NCBI GenBank assembly: GCA_937916845.1
Contig: CALFSK010000017.1
Coordinates: forward strand, 1 to 13,588
Origin: an uncultured Lactobacillus sp.
GTDB lineage: Bacteria; Bacillota; Bacilli; Lactobacillales; Lactobacillaceae
DNA: 13,588 bases
Direction: 5' to 3'
Positions 6,903 through 13,588 of the stretch are shown in pieces. Position numbers and translations under genes: made by a program. Below the pieces are notes generated by a model that was given only the letters and a program-made list of their open reading frames with translations, was not told the DNA's origin and did not search any database. Position 1 is the first letter of the stretch, and each line of letters starts with the position of its first letter.

Positions 6903-7270
6903 ATAACAGCCACTTAGAAATCTTTCATCTAAATTTGAATCGTGTAGCAGTTCACTGAAAGAAATACCGTACGTTAATATAATTTTAAACAACGATTTGT
7001 TGATATAAAAATTTTTTTAACTACAAGCGCAGTTTAAATGATAACAAAGTAACAGAATGGGAATAATCCGGTTCATTGGATGTCTGAGTAATTTTTAGTG
7101 CAATAAATAGTCAGCTCCATTCTCTAGGTTGCTAATGTTCTAATTCAAATTTTGCAGTTACGTCATTAAATTAAAATGAATTTAATACTTATATTCTTAA
7201 TATTAATTTTCAAAGGTGACCAAAGCTTATGCAGTAGCGATAGTTTATCCCAGTACAAGGAGAAAATAAT

Positions 7271-7597
7271 ATGGTAAATGAAATTGAGTTAACAACAGAA
7301 AATTACGAACAGATTGTGTCAAAGGGGATAACCATAGTTGATTTTCGTGCGGATTGGTGTGCCCCCTGCAGAATGATGGATTCTGTTCTAGAAAAGGTAG
7401 CAGAAGACCCATCATACAAAAATGTTAAATTTGGTAAGGTAAATGTAGATAAAAATATGGAGCTGAATGTTCGTCACTCTATTTCTGGGATTCCAACTTT
7501 TTTATTTTACAAGGATGGAGAAATTATTGACAGATCAGTAGGTCTGCAAACAAAGAATACTGTTAAAAGTATGTTAAATAGTTCATTGAATAAATAG
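7271..7597 (+). CDS. Thioredoxin-like protein with a CAPC active site
   Basis: A 108-residue cytosolic thioredoxin fold. The active site is W29-C30-A31-P32-C33 in DFRADWCAPC, and the cis-proline lies in SGIPTF. Like the operon thioredoxin at 212 it has Arg in place of the usual Trp before Ala, so the two belong to one subfamily although their sequences have diverged widely. AAGGAG lies ten bases before the ATG. It is monocistronic here, with degraded sequence on both sides, and has no CstR-type operator upstream, so it may be regulated separately. It probably reduces disulfides or persulfides; partners are unknown. Confidence 0.9.
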   Translation: MVNEIELTTENYEQIVSKGITIVDFRADWCAPCRMMDSVLEKVAEDPSYKNVKFGKVNVDKNMELNVRHSISGIPTFLFYKDGEIIDRSVGLQTKNTVKSMLNSSLNK

Positions 7598-7798
7598 TGA
7601 TCAATATCCATGTGTAATATTCAATATATTTCTTAATTTTTTCGTTTAGTATTTTATTTGACTGATAATTGTATTGATTTTTCTATAAGCGTATTTCATA
7701 TATTTATATTCGTTCAATCTAAAATCATTTGAAAGGGAATATTTTTTGTATATCTTCGCTCTATGCACATAAAATTTTTGCAATAAAATCATTTATAC

Positions 7799-7819
7799 CT
7801 CAATTTTTAAAAAATTGAG
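7799..7819. repeat. 21-bp AT-rich palindrome
   Basis: CTCAATTTTT and AAAAATTGAG flank one central A. It might act as a weak terminator about 200 bases after the second thioredoxin, but the stem is AT-rich and no T run follows. Confidence 0.3.
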
Positions 7820-7987
7820 TAATTTACCAATAATAGTAATAGTTTCATGTTTTTATCATTTTAGCCAGAAAACTACTTTAACTCCCCTATTAAAGTATAT
7901 CGTCTGAATGCTAGTTTGCTCCACAAGTGTATCCCAATTTGAACCAGAGTCATTGATAATATTTATATTAATTTGTTCTCCCGTTAC

Positions 7988-8008
7988 CTAAACAACAATG
8001 TTGTTTAG
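7988..8008. repeat. 21-bp perfect palindrome after the recombinase gene
   Basis: CTAAACAACA-A-TGTTGTTTAG lies 9 bases beyond the recombinase stop on its downstream side. As RNA it would form a 10-bp hairpin without a clear U tract. It may be a terminator stem or a recombination or protein-binding site. Confidence 0.4.
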
Positions 8009-8017
8009 CATTCATGA

Positions 8018-8575
8018 TTATCTGAATAGTTTTTTAATATATTGCACGGTCCTAGGTGAAATATTGAATGCTTCGGCAGTTACTTTAACAGTATGTGTTT
8101 TTGAATATTCAAAGATAGCAGTATTTCGGCTATCTTTTTTTCTTTTGGGTCTGCCTTCTTTATAGTTAGGATTGTGTTGCTTAGCAAATATTTTTCCTGC
8201 TTGTGTACGTTCAATAATCATGTCACGTTCCATCTCCGCAACCGACAATAAGGTTCTAACAATCATACGACCTATAGGAGTGTTATCAATCGTTCCTAAG
8301 TTTAAAACTTTGATAACGATTTTTTCTTTTAATAGGGAGTCAATTAAATTTAGCGCTTCTCGCGTGTTACGGGCAAAACGGTCTAATTTTGTGACAATCA
8401 AAGTATCATTTGGTTCAACTAAATGAACTAACTTTTCGAATTGGGGACGTGTGGTAGTGGTCCCAGAATATTTTTCACTCATAATGATATCAGCACCAGC
8501 CTTCTTCAAAGTATCTTTTTGTTCATTTAACGATTGTCCCGCTGTTGAGACGCGTGCATAGCCATAAACTGTCAT
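8018..8575 (-). CDS. Serine recombinase (resolvase/invertase family)
   Basis: A 185-residue small serine recombinase. Counting from the chosen start, the catalytic serine is S10 in YARVSTAGQ; LDRFARN carries the conserved active-site arginines, and GRMIVRTLLSVAEMERD begins the long dimer helix. A basic linker (EGRPKRKK) leads to a C-terminal helix-turn-helix (TAEAFNISPRTVQYIKKLF). The longer frame starts at 8587, but GAGGTGG overlaps those codons, so the ATG at 8575 is preferred. Such proteins resolve plasmid or transposon multimers or invert DNA. No transposase accompanies it, so it may be a plasmid or transposon leftover. Candidate recombination-site repeats lie just upstream. Confidence 0.9.
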   Translation of the reverse strand: MTVYGYARVSTAGQSLNEQKDTLKKAGADIIMSEKYSGTTTTRPQFEKLVHLVEPNDTLIVTKLDRFARNTREALNLIDSLLKEKIVIKVLNLGTIDNTPIGRMIVRTLLSVAEMERDMIIERTQAGKIFAKQHNPNYKEGRPKRKKDSRNTAIFEYSKTHTVKVTAEAFNISPRTVQYIKKLFR

Positions 8576-8591
8576 TTTCCACCTCATTAAT

Positions 8592-8672
8592 TTGCATAAT
8601 TAAATTGCATATTATAAAACCTATTATATCAAGGGATATAAAAAGCGCAAGATACTTAAAAGTTTTTTGCAT
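8592..8672. promoter_or_regulatory. Candidate recombination site (res-like) upstream of the recombinase
   Basis: TTGCAT occurs three times (8592-8597, 8605-8610, 8667-8672), and TATATC-AAGG-GATATA (8625-8640) is an inverted repeat between them. Small serine recombinases commonly bind several short dyads just upstream of their own gene. The pattern fits, but no known res sequence was recognised. Confidence 0.3.
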
Positions 8673-8728
8673 TTAATAAGATAAATAAAAACCAGGTCGT
8701 GTAAAATATTAGGATTTACTCTCTGTGT

Positions 8729-8863
8729 CTAAATGAGACATTTTGTATTAATTATTTTAATCAAAACCATATGTAAAATGTGGTCTAAGTAACTGAATAA
8801 AAATAGTCCATTTTTTAGTATAAGAGCATTGGTACTTGCAAGGTAAAGATGAATCGTAGCCAT
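8729..8863 (-). pseudogene. 5' fragment of an unidentified gene, interrupted by a terminal repeat
   Basis: AAGGAGG (8872-8878, minus strand) lies eight bases before an ATG at 8863, an excellent start signal. The frame reads MATIHLYLAST for 11 codons and then enters the terminal-repeat copy at 8828, running on to a stop at 8729. The downstream part is repeat-derived, so a chromosomal gene divergent from the osmoprotectant operon seems to have been cut just after its start. The product is not recognisable from 11 residues. Confidence 0.4.
8792..8828 (-). repeat. Terminal-repeat-like sequence, right copy (inverted)
   Basis: Read on the minus strand from 8828 it is TGCTCTTATACTAAAAAA followed by TGGACTATTTTTATTC. 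It is inverted relative to the copies at 57 and 6498 and marks the change from AT-rich accessory DNA to the chromosomal block on the right. Confidence 0.5.
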
Positions 8864-9100
8864 TGTTGGGGCCTCCTTAGTGGTAATGATAATCCATTGA
8901 GTGGTTCATCTAATAGCTTTGTAAAAACTAGCCAGCTTCATTTTAAATTAATGAATAATTTTAACGTGAAACTACAATAGTTACAAAATTTAGTGAATTG
9001 CCGGTGCGTATTACTATGATTTTTGGCGCATTATGCTACGATTAAATACATGGATAATTAAGAAGTTATTAAGCAATAAAGGTGAGCACTGGAGGTTAGC
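8829..9100. other. Divergent intergenic region before the osmoprotectant operon
   Basis: It holds the start signals of the truncated minus-strand gene (8863-8878) and the leader of the transporter operon. A TATGAT at 9015-9020 could be a -10 box for the operon, but no good -35 lies at the right distance. No hairpin or riboswitch-like structure was recognised. Confidence 0.35.
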
Positions 9101-10627
9101 ATGCAGACATTAATACAGACGTTTATAGATCGACGCGGGGATTTGCTGACTGCGCTATGGCAACACTTGGGGATTTCATTAGCATCATTAGTCATCGCAA
9201 TGGTAATTGCGATTCCGTTGGCTATTTGGGTCGTTCGACGACCACGGTGGGCCGAGGGATTATTACAGCTCACGAGTGTCTTACAGACGATTCCGTCTTT
9301 GGCACTGTTAGGGTTATTGATTCCGTTAGTTGGGATTGGAACGGTGCCAGCAGTAATTGCGCTGGTGATCTATGCTTTACTGCCAATTTTTCAAAATACT
9401 TATTTGGGTATCTCAGAAATTGACGCCTCAATTGAAGAGGCCGCCGATGCCTTTGGGATGTCACGAATGCGTAAGTTGTTTAAAGTTGAACTACCCATTG
9501 CCCTACCACAGATCATTGCTGGGATTCGGACCGCGCTCGTCTTAATTATTGGGACGGCTACTTTGGCCGCTTTGATTGGTGCTGGGGGTCTCGGGACCTT
9601 TATCATGCTCGGTATTGACCGTAATGATACCTCGTTATTATTGATTGGGGCTATCTCATCAGCATTGTTAGCAATTCTGCTGAGTGCGCTCGTTCGGTGG
9701 TTTCAAACGGCTAAACCACGCCACGCCTTAATTGTCTTTGTCGGTATTTTAGCTTTACTAGGTGGTGGCGGGGCTTATAGTGTTTATGCCAATCGAGTTG
9801 AAACAATTACGATTGCAGGTAAACTCGGTTCTGAACCAGAAATCTTGATTAATATGTATAAGCAGCTGATTGAAGCTGAAGATGAGCATGTTCATGTGAC
9901 GCTCAAGCCTAACTTTGGCAAGACCACGTTCTTATTCAGCGCGTTAAAGAATAATCAGGTTGATATTTATCCTGAATTTACTGGCTCGGTGCTGGAGACC
10001 TTAGGTAAGGGAAATAACCCAGCTGGTCAAACAGCTAACCAGACCTATCAGCTCGCCAAACAGCGCCTCGCTAAACAGGAACAAATGACTTACTTGAAGC
10101 CGATGCAGTATAACAATACGTACGCATTGGCAGTGACTAAGAAATTTCAACAAGAACATCATTTGAAGACAATCAGCGACTTAACGCAAGTTGAATCGAT
10201 TCTGAAACCCGGAATGACCCTAGAGTTTATTGATCGTAATGATGGCTTAAAAGGAATCAAGAAGACTTATGGGTTAGACGTGACTGCAAAGTCGATGGAG
10301 CCGGCGCTACGCTATGAAGCTATCAGTAAGGGGAAAATCAACTTGGTAGATGCCTATGCGACGGATAGTGAATTACGGCAGTATCACTTGGCCTTATTGA
10401 AGGATAACAAGCACTTCTTCCCAACGTATCAAGGGGCACCGTTGATGAAGACGAGCTTTGCCAACAAACATCCTAAGGTCGTTAAAGCGTTGAATAAGTT
10501 AGCAGGAAAGATTTCAGAAACTGATATGCAAGAAATGAACTATGAAGTCAATGTTAAGAAGCAGTCCGCTTCGACGGTTGCACATCGCTATCTTGTGAAG
10601 CACGGTTTATTGAAGGAGGGACGTTAA
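9101..10627 (+). CDS. choS: Glycine betaine/carnitine/choline ABC transporter, fused permease and substrate-binding protein
   Basis: A 508-residue OpuC/ProW-ProX-type fusion. Residues 1-205 form the permease, with membrane segments near 24-44, 61-80, 83-98, 143-163 and 178-197, and the EAA loop at 112-131 (EEAADAFGMSRMRKLF) that contacts the ATPase. A further hydrophobic helix at about 209-229 anchors the C-terminal binding domain (about 235-508), which carries ITIAGKLGSEP and DIYPEFTG typical of quaternary-amine binding proteins. It imports compatible solutes under osmotic stress. GGAGG precedes the ATG by six bases. The stop codon directly abuts the ATPase ATG, so the two are translated from one message. 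The symbol follows my recollection of the L. plantarum name. Confidence 0.9.
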   Translation: MQTLIQTFIDRRGDLLTALWQHLGISLASLVIAMVIAIPLAIWVVRRPRWAEGLLQLTSVLQTIPSLALLGLLIPLVGIGTVPAVIALVIYALLPIFQNTYLGISEIDASIEEAADAFGMSRMRKLFKVELPIALPQIIAGIRTALVLIIGTATLAALIGAGGLGTFIMLGIDRNDTSLLLIGAISSALLAILLSALVRWFQTAKPRHALIVFVGILALLGGGGAYSVYANRVETITIAGKLGSEPEILINMYKQLIEAEDEHVHVTLKPNFGKTTFLFSALKNNQVDIYPEFTGSVLETLGKGNNPAGQTANQTYQLAKQRLAKQEQMTYLKPMQYNNTYALAVTKKFQQEHHLKTISDLTQVESILKPGMTLEFIDRNDGLKGIKKTYGLDVTAKSMEPALRYEAISKGKINLVDAYATDSELRQYHLALLKDNKHFFPTYQGAPLMKTSFANKHPKVVKALNKLAGKISETDMQEMNYEVNVKKQSASTVAHRYLVKHGLLKEGR

Positions 10628-11599
10628 ATGACAACGGCAATTGAATTTCAACACGTCCAGAAAGACTTTAATGGGCAGACCGTGATTCCCGACCTTAATT
10701 TAACGATTGACCAGGGTGAGCTATTTGTTTTGGTAGGGACTTCTGGGAGTGGCAAAACGACGTCACTTAAAATGATCAACTGCTTAGAGCCATTGACGGC
10801 TGGTAAAATCCTAGTTAATGGTACTGATACAACCACGATACCAGTCCGAAGTCTACGGTGGCAAATGGGGTATGTCTTACAGCAAATTGCCTTGTTCCCA
10901 ACGATGACGGTGGCGCAAAATATCACCGTGATTCCAGAAATGAAAGGGACAGCTAAGAAGGAAATTAATCAAACGATTGATGAGCTATTGGCGGAAGTTG
11001 GCCTCGATCCAAAGGAATACCGTGACCGGATGCCGTCAGAATTATCCGGTGGTGAGCAGCAACGCATCGGTATCTTACGGGCGATTGCGGCGCAACCAGA
11101 TATTGTTTTGATGGATGAACCATTTAGTGCGTTAGACCCCATCTCGCGGCAACAATTGCAAGACTTGGTCTTACGGCTACACGCCCGCTATCACAACACG
11201 ATCGTCTTCGTGACGCATGATATGAATGAGGCGTTGAAGTTGGGTGACCGGATCGGTGTCATGCAACACGGTCAGTTAATACAAGTCGATACGCCGGCTG
11301 CTCTGGCTCAGCATCCAGTGAACGACTTTGTGCGGAACTTCTTTGGCGCGAGCCGAGCTAAAAATGTCTATGATGTCTACGTTGGGCGTGTAGGGCTTAT
11401 TCAGGGTTATCTCACAGAAAAACCCAGTGTTGCGAGTGGTCGGATTCAATCGTTAGACGTTCAAGCCACGTTACGCACCGCCTTTACGGCATTGACAGAT
11501 CACGATTATGTGGCGGTCACGGAAGAAAATCGGGTTGTTGGCTATTTGGATAGCCAACGAATCGTGGCTTACTTGAGTCAACATGAAGAAGTATCTTAA
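10628..11599 (+). CDS. choQ: Quaternary-amine ABC transporter ATPase with C-terminal CBS remnant
   Basis: A 323-residue OpuCA/ProV-like ATPase. Walker A GTSGSGKTT is at 37-45, Q-loop QQ at 85-86, signature LSGGEQQR at 139-146, Walker B IVLMDE at 159-164 and the switch histidine is H197. After the nucleotide-binding domain only about 85 residues remain, ending in a CBS-like stretch (YVAVTEENRVVGYLDSQRIVAYL). Typical OpuCA proteins carry two CBS domains and run to nearly 400 residues, so ionic-strength sensing may be reduced or different. It energises the fused permease/binding protein immediately upstream. AAGGAGG lies at the 3' end of the upstream gene. Confidence 0.92.
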   Translation: MTTAIEFQHVQKDFNGQTVIPDLNLTIDQGELFVLVGTSGSGKTTSLKMINCLEPLTAGKILVNGTDTTTIPVRSLRWQMGYVLQQIALFPTMTVAQNITVIPEMKGTAKKEINQTIDELLAEVGLDPKEYRDRMPSELSGGEQQRIGILRAIAAQPDIVLMDEPFSALDPISRQQLQDLVLRLHARYHNTIVFVTHDMNEALKLGDRIGVMQHGQLIQVDTPAALAQHPVNDFVRNFFGASRAKNVYDVYVGRVGLIQGYLTEKPSVASGRIQSLDVQATLRTAFTALTDHDYVAVTEENRVVGYLDSQRIVAYLSQHEEVS

Positions 11600-11676
11600 T
11601 CGTCAATTAAGGATGAATCAGTTACACTAGGTTGTGATAATTGATGGTCGCTAATGAATTTAAGGAGGAATTTCGA

Positions 11677-13008
11677 ATGGCGGAACAGTACGATGTTGTT
11701 GTGATTGGTGGCGGACCAGCCGGCAATGCCATGGCTAGCGGATTAAAGGCTCAGGGCAAGACAGTGTTGATCGTTGAAGCGGATCTGTGGGGCGGCACTT
11801 GTCCTAACCGCGGTTGTGACCCTAAGAAAATCCTATTAAGCGCCGTCGAAGCGCGACAAGCAGCGCAACATTTACAAGGGCAGGGCCTGATTGGTGCGCC
11901 CAAAATTGATTGGCCAGCACTGATGGCGCATAAACGAGGCTATACGGATGGCATCAACGATGGGACGTTGAACGGACTAAAGGGGCAAGATATTGCGACG
12001 TTACATGGTCAAGCGCACTTTCAATCCGACAATCAGTTAGCGGTCGGGGATCGAGTAGTCAGTGCGACTGATTACGTGATTGCCACTGGTCAGCGTCCGG
12101 CGATTCTACCGATTACCGGGCACGAATACTTTAAGACGAGCACTGACTTCTTAGATTTGGACCAGATGCCTAAACGCGTGACATTCGTAGGTGGTGGCTA
12201 CGTAGGCTTTGAATTGGCGACGATTGCGAATGCCGCTGGCGCTGATGTGCACGTGATTCATCATAATGACCGCCCGTTAAAAGCTTTTGATGCAGATTTG
12301 GTTAAGGATTTGATGGCCGCAATGACGGCTGATGGAATCACGTTTGACTTGAATACGGATGTCCAAGCAATTACTAAAACGGCGACCGGTCTACAATTGA
12401 CAGCTGATAATTTCGAGCTGACAACGGATCTGGTCATCAGCTCAGCGGGACGGATTCCGAACGCGGACCAGTTAGGTCTAGCCAACGTGGGCGTTACCTT
12501 TGATCGGCATGGGATTCAAGTCAACGATCATTTGCAGACGGCCAACCCGCACATTTATGCCATTGGGGATGTCAGCGATACACCGGTACCGAAGTTAACG
12601 CCAGTTGCAGGTTTTGAAGCGCGTTATCTGGTCGGTGAGTTGACGCATCCCGGCGCAGCCATAAAGTATCCCGTTGTGCCAACGCAGGTTTTTGCAGCGC
12701 CCAAGTTAGCGCAAGTCGGGATCAGCGCGGCCGCGGCGACTGAGCATCCAGATGAGTATCGTGTCAATACACTTGATATGACGAAGTGGTTCACTTATTA
12801 CCGCTTTGGCGCACAACAAGCCCAAGCTAAAGTAGTGGTTGCTAAAGCGAGTGGGCAGGTTGTGGGTGCTACCCTTCTAAGTGATGTTGCCGACGAGATG
12901 ATTAACTACTTCACGTTGTTAATTGAAAAACACGTGACTTTACCAGATTTACAACGGTTGGTATTGGCTTACCCAACGCCGGCTAGTGACTTACAATATT
13001 TGTATTAA
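11677..13008 (+). CDS. gshR: Glutathione-reductase-like pyridine nucleotide-disulfide oxidoreductase
   Basis: A 443-residue FAD-dependent class I disulfide oxidoreductase. FAD loop GGGPAG is at 11-16, the redox-active pair is C42-PNRG-C47 (GGTCPNRGCDPKK), the NAD(P)H loop GGGYVGFE follows, and AIGDV marks the second FAD site. The start at 11677 is chosen because AAGGAGG lies seven bases before it; a longer frame from 11641 would include that site. In glutathione reductase the C-terminal motif HPTSSEE provides the catalytic His-Glu pair. Here the motif reads YPTPASD: Tyr replaces His and Ser falls at the Glu position. The glutathione assignment is therefore uncertain and another low-molecular-weight disulfide is possible. 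It follows the ATPase by 77 bases. Confidence 0.85.
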   Translation: MAEQYDVVVIGGGPAGNAMASGLKAQGKTVLIVEADLWGGTCPNRGCDPKKILLSAVEARQAAQHLQGQGLIGAPKIDWPALMAHKRGYTDGINDGTLNGLKGQDIATLHGQAHFQSDNQLAVGDRVVSATDYVIATGQRPAILPITGHEYFKTSTDFLDLDQMPKRVTFVGGGYVGFELATIANAAGADVHVIHHNDRPLKAFDADLVKDLMAAMTADGITFDLNTDVQAITKTATGLQLTADNFELTTDLVISSAGRIPNADQLGLANVGVTFDRHGIQVNDHLQTANPHIYAIGDVSDTPVPKLTPVAGFEARYLVGELTHPGAAIKYPVVPTQVFAAPKLAQVGISAAAATEHPDEYRVNTLDMTKWFTYYRFGAQQAQAKVVVAKASGQVVGATLLSDVADEMINYFTLLIEKHVTLPDLQRLVLAYPTPASDLQYLY

Positions 13009-13115
13009 TGTGTGGTTGAATTAAATCAACGTCCTCGCAAAGTGTTAAACTATGAAACCCCATATGAAGTATTTTTTGACAAACCGTTGCACTTAGTTTG
13101 ACAATTCGCCGGATT
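13009..13115 (+). mobile_element. IS30-family transposase C-terminal remnant
   Basis: From directly after the flavoprotein stop, one frame reads VVELNQRPRKVLNYETPYEV and then FFDKPLHLV with a TGA at 13099-13101. The RPRK.L.Y.TPYE.F pattern ending in LHLV is characteristic of IS30-family transposase C-termini. The rest of the gene and both element ends are missing, so this is a scrap trapped between the flavoprotein gene and the toxin gene. Confidence 0.75.
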
Positions 13116-13430
13116 AATTTAGATCCAGCCAAGGGGACTGAAACTAAGAAAAAGCGACCGTGTTTAGTTGTGAGCAACGATCACTATAATCGCTATTTTA
13201 ATACGGCGCTAGTTGTACCAATCAGCACTTCTGACAAATATCGCACCCTAGAAAAGTATGTTAAATCTCCGTTATTTATCAGGATAGATAAAGGGAAAAT
13301 TCACGGAACAGCGCTCTTACAACATGTCCGCGCTGTCGATCCCACAAAACGATCAGATGGCGAAGTTGTGGCCGCTTTATCCCAACAAGAAATTAGTTCG
13401 ATTAGTACAAAGGTCCAACAATTTTTCTAA
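13098..13430 (+). pseudogene. mazF: MazF/PemK-type endoribonuclease toxin, N-terminus lost to an IS30 scrap
   Basis: The frame opens at a TTG at 13098 with no ribosome binding site and reads INLDPAKGTETKKKRPCLVV, then SND and VVPIST. These are the MazF core, including the RP and the Ser/Thr of the active region, and the C-terminus is complete. MazF proteins normally begin with about ten residues ending GDI.WINLDP; that first strand and the start codon are replaced by IS30 DNA, with the join near 13109-13112. No antitoxin gene lies upstream. It is probably not made, or made only as an inactive protein. Confidence 0.75.
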
Positions 13431-13461
13431 AAAACAGATGTTATTTATTAATAAAAACAAC

Positions 13462-13506
13462 AAAATAACCCCCAAGATCTATATTATAGATTTTGGGGGT
13501 TATTTT
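13462..13506. terminator. Strong intrinsic terminator after the toxin remnant
   Basis: Bases 13462-13483 pair with 13485-13506 over 22 positions with one G-U wobble; the centre is AACCCCCAAG with CTTGGGGGTT-type pairing, and it ends in TTATTTT. A-rich sequence precedes it, so it could work on both strands. It is the first terminator after the osmoprotectant-flavoprotein block. Confidence 0.8.
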
Positions 13507-13519
13507 AACAATGTTTTCG

Positions 13520-13546
13520 AGGGTCTATTTGTAAATTATAGACCCT
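13520..13546. repeat. Inverted repeat AGGGTCTAT...ATAGACCCT
   Basis: Perfect 9-bp arms surround a 9-base loop just beyond the terminator. There is no T run, so it may be a binding site or a mobile-element end instead of a terminator. Nothing else is recognisable between here and the end of the window. Confidence 0.4.
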
Positions 13547-13588
13547 GATTTAAGGAATGTACTGATGTTTCCTAGTATAGTCCCTAGT

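Larger units (their letters stand above)
6474..7270. other. 800-base stretch without an intact gene; decayed sequence
   Basis: No intact reading frame is visible on either strand. It contains a terminal-repeat copy (6498-6534), a half-site resembling the CstR operator (AGGGGTAT, about 6550-6557) and the LysR-like remnant at 6729-6902. Further on, LKEIPYVNIILN (about 6955-6990) may be more of the same dead gene. Nothing convincing is seen from about 7000 to the ribosome binding site AAGGAG just before 7271. Confidence 0.5.
7598..8017. other. 420-base AT-rich gap with a short coding-like scrap
   Basis: No complete gene is seen. On the minus strand an open stretch at 7987-7856 reads INIINDSGSNWDTLVEQTS and ends at a TGA; it has no start codon and looks like a gene scrap I do not recognise. 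Two perfect palindromes lie in the gap, at 7799-7819 and 7988-8008. Confidence 0.4.

Noticed and set aside
9058..9606. Several short frames on both strands over the permease gene
   Set aside because: All are overlapped by the permease coding frame, which has clear transporter motifs and a good ribosome binding site.
13098..13103. TTGACA as a -35 box for the toxin remnant
   Set aside because: No -10 box lies 16-18 bases downstream; the hexamer spans the end of the transposase frame and the bases after it.
13324..13548. 74-codon plus-strand frame running through the terminator
   Set aside because: It overlaps the MazF frame, and its second half translates the terminator hairpin.
1..13588. CRISPR array, tRNA or rRNA genes
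   Set aside because: No regularly spaced direct repeats, cloverleaf sequences or ribosomal RNA segments were seen by eye.

Overview
The window looks like chromosome of a lactobacillus of the Lactiplantibacillus plantarum group (plantarum, pentosus or paraplantarum). Two things point there: the right-hand block (fused choline/glycine-betaine permease and binding protein, its ATPase, then a glutathione-reductase-like flavoprotein) and strong AAGGAGG-type ribosome binding sites. The assignment rests on recognising gene families and order; no search was run.

Positions 1 to about 8830 are an AT-rich accessory segment concerned with thiol and redox stress. A promoter whose -10 box lies inside a CsoR/CstR-type operator (around 124-175) drives four genes: a CPPC thioredoxin, a CoA-disulfide-reductase/rhodanese fusion, a CstR-like persulfide sensor and a metallo-beta-lactamase-fold hydrolase. 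A symmetrical terminator (3381-3426) separates this operon from a convergent accessory LepA/EF4-like gene. Next come an HxlR-family regulator with one cysteine and a divergent NAD(P)-binding oxidoreductase, sharing a promoter region with a perfect 8-bp-arm operator. After these lie a decayed stretch with LysR-like traces, a second thioredoxin (CAPC) and a serine recombinase.

Two genes in this segment are broken by one base in a homopolymer: G9 at the start of the CoA-disulfide reductase and A8 in lepA. They may be real decay, slippage or phase-variable sites, or sequencing errors. Copies of a TGCTCTTATACTA terminal repeat lie at 57, 6498 and (inverted) 8828. The outer two coincide with genes that appear cut off, so the segment looks like an insertion or rearrangement bounded by mobile-element ends.

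Positions about 8830 to 13008 resemble core chromosome with higher GC: the osmoprotectant transporter pair and the flavoprotein, closely packed. Immediately after the flavoprotein stop lies an internal scrap of an IS30-family transposase C-terminus, fused to a MazF-like toxin that has lost its N-terminus. A strong hairpin terminator follows.

Taken together, the accessory genes suggest a module for sensing and clearing reactive sulfur species and electrophiles: CstR senses, thioredoxins and the CoADR-rhodanese reduce or transfer sulfane sulfur, and the HxlR/oxidoreductase pair responds to electrophiles. That joint role is inferred from family knowledge and gene context.
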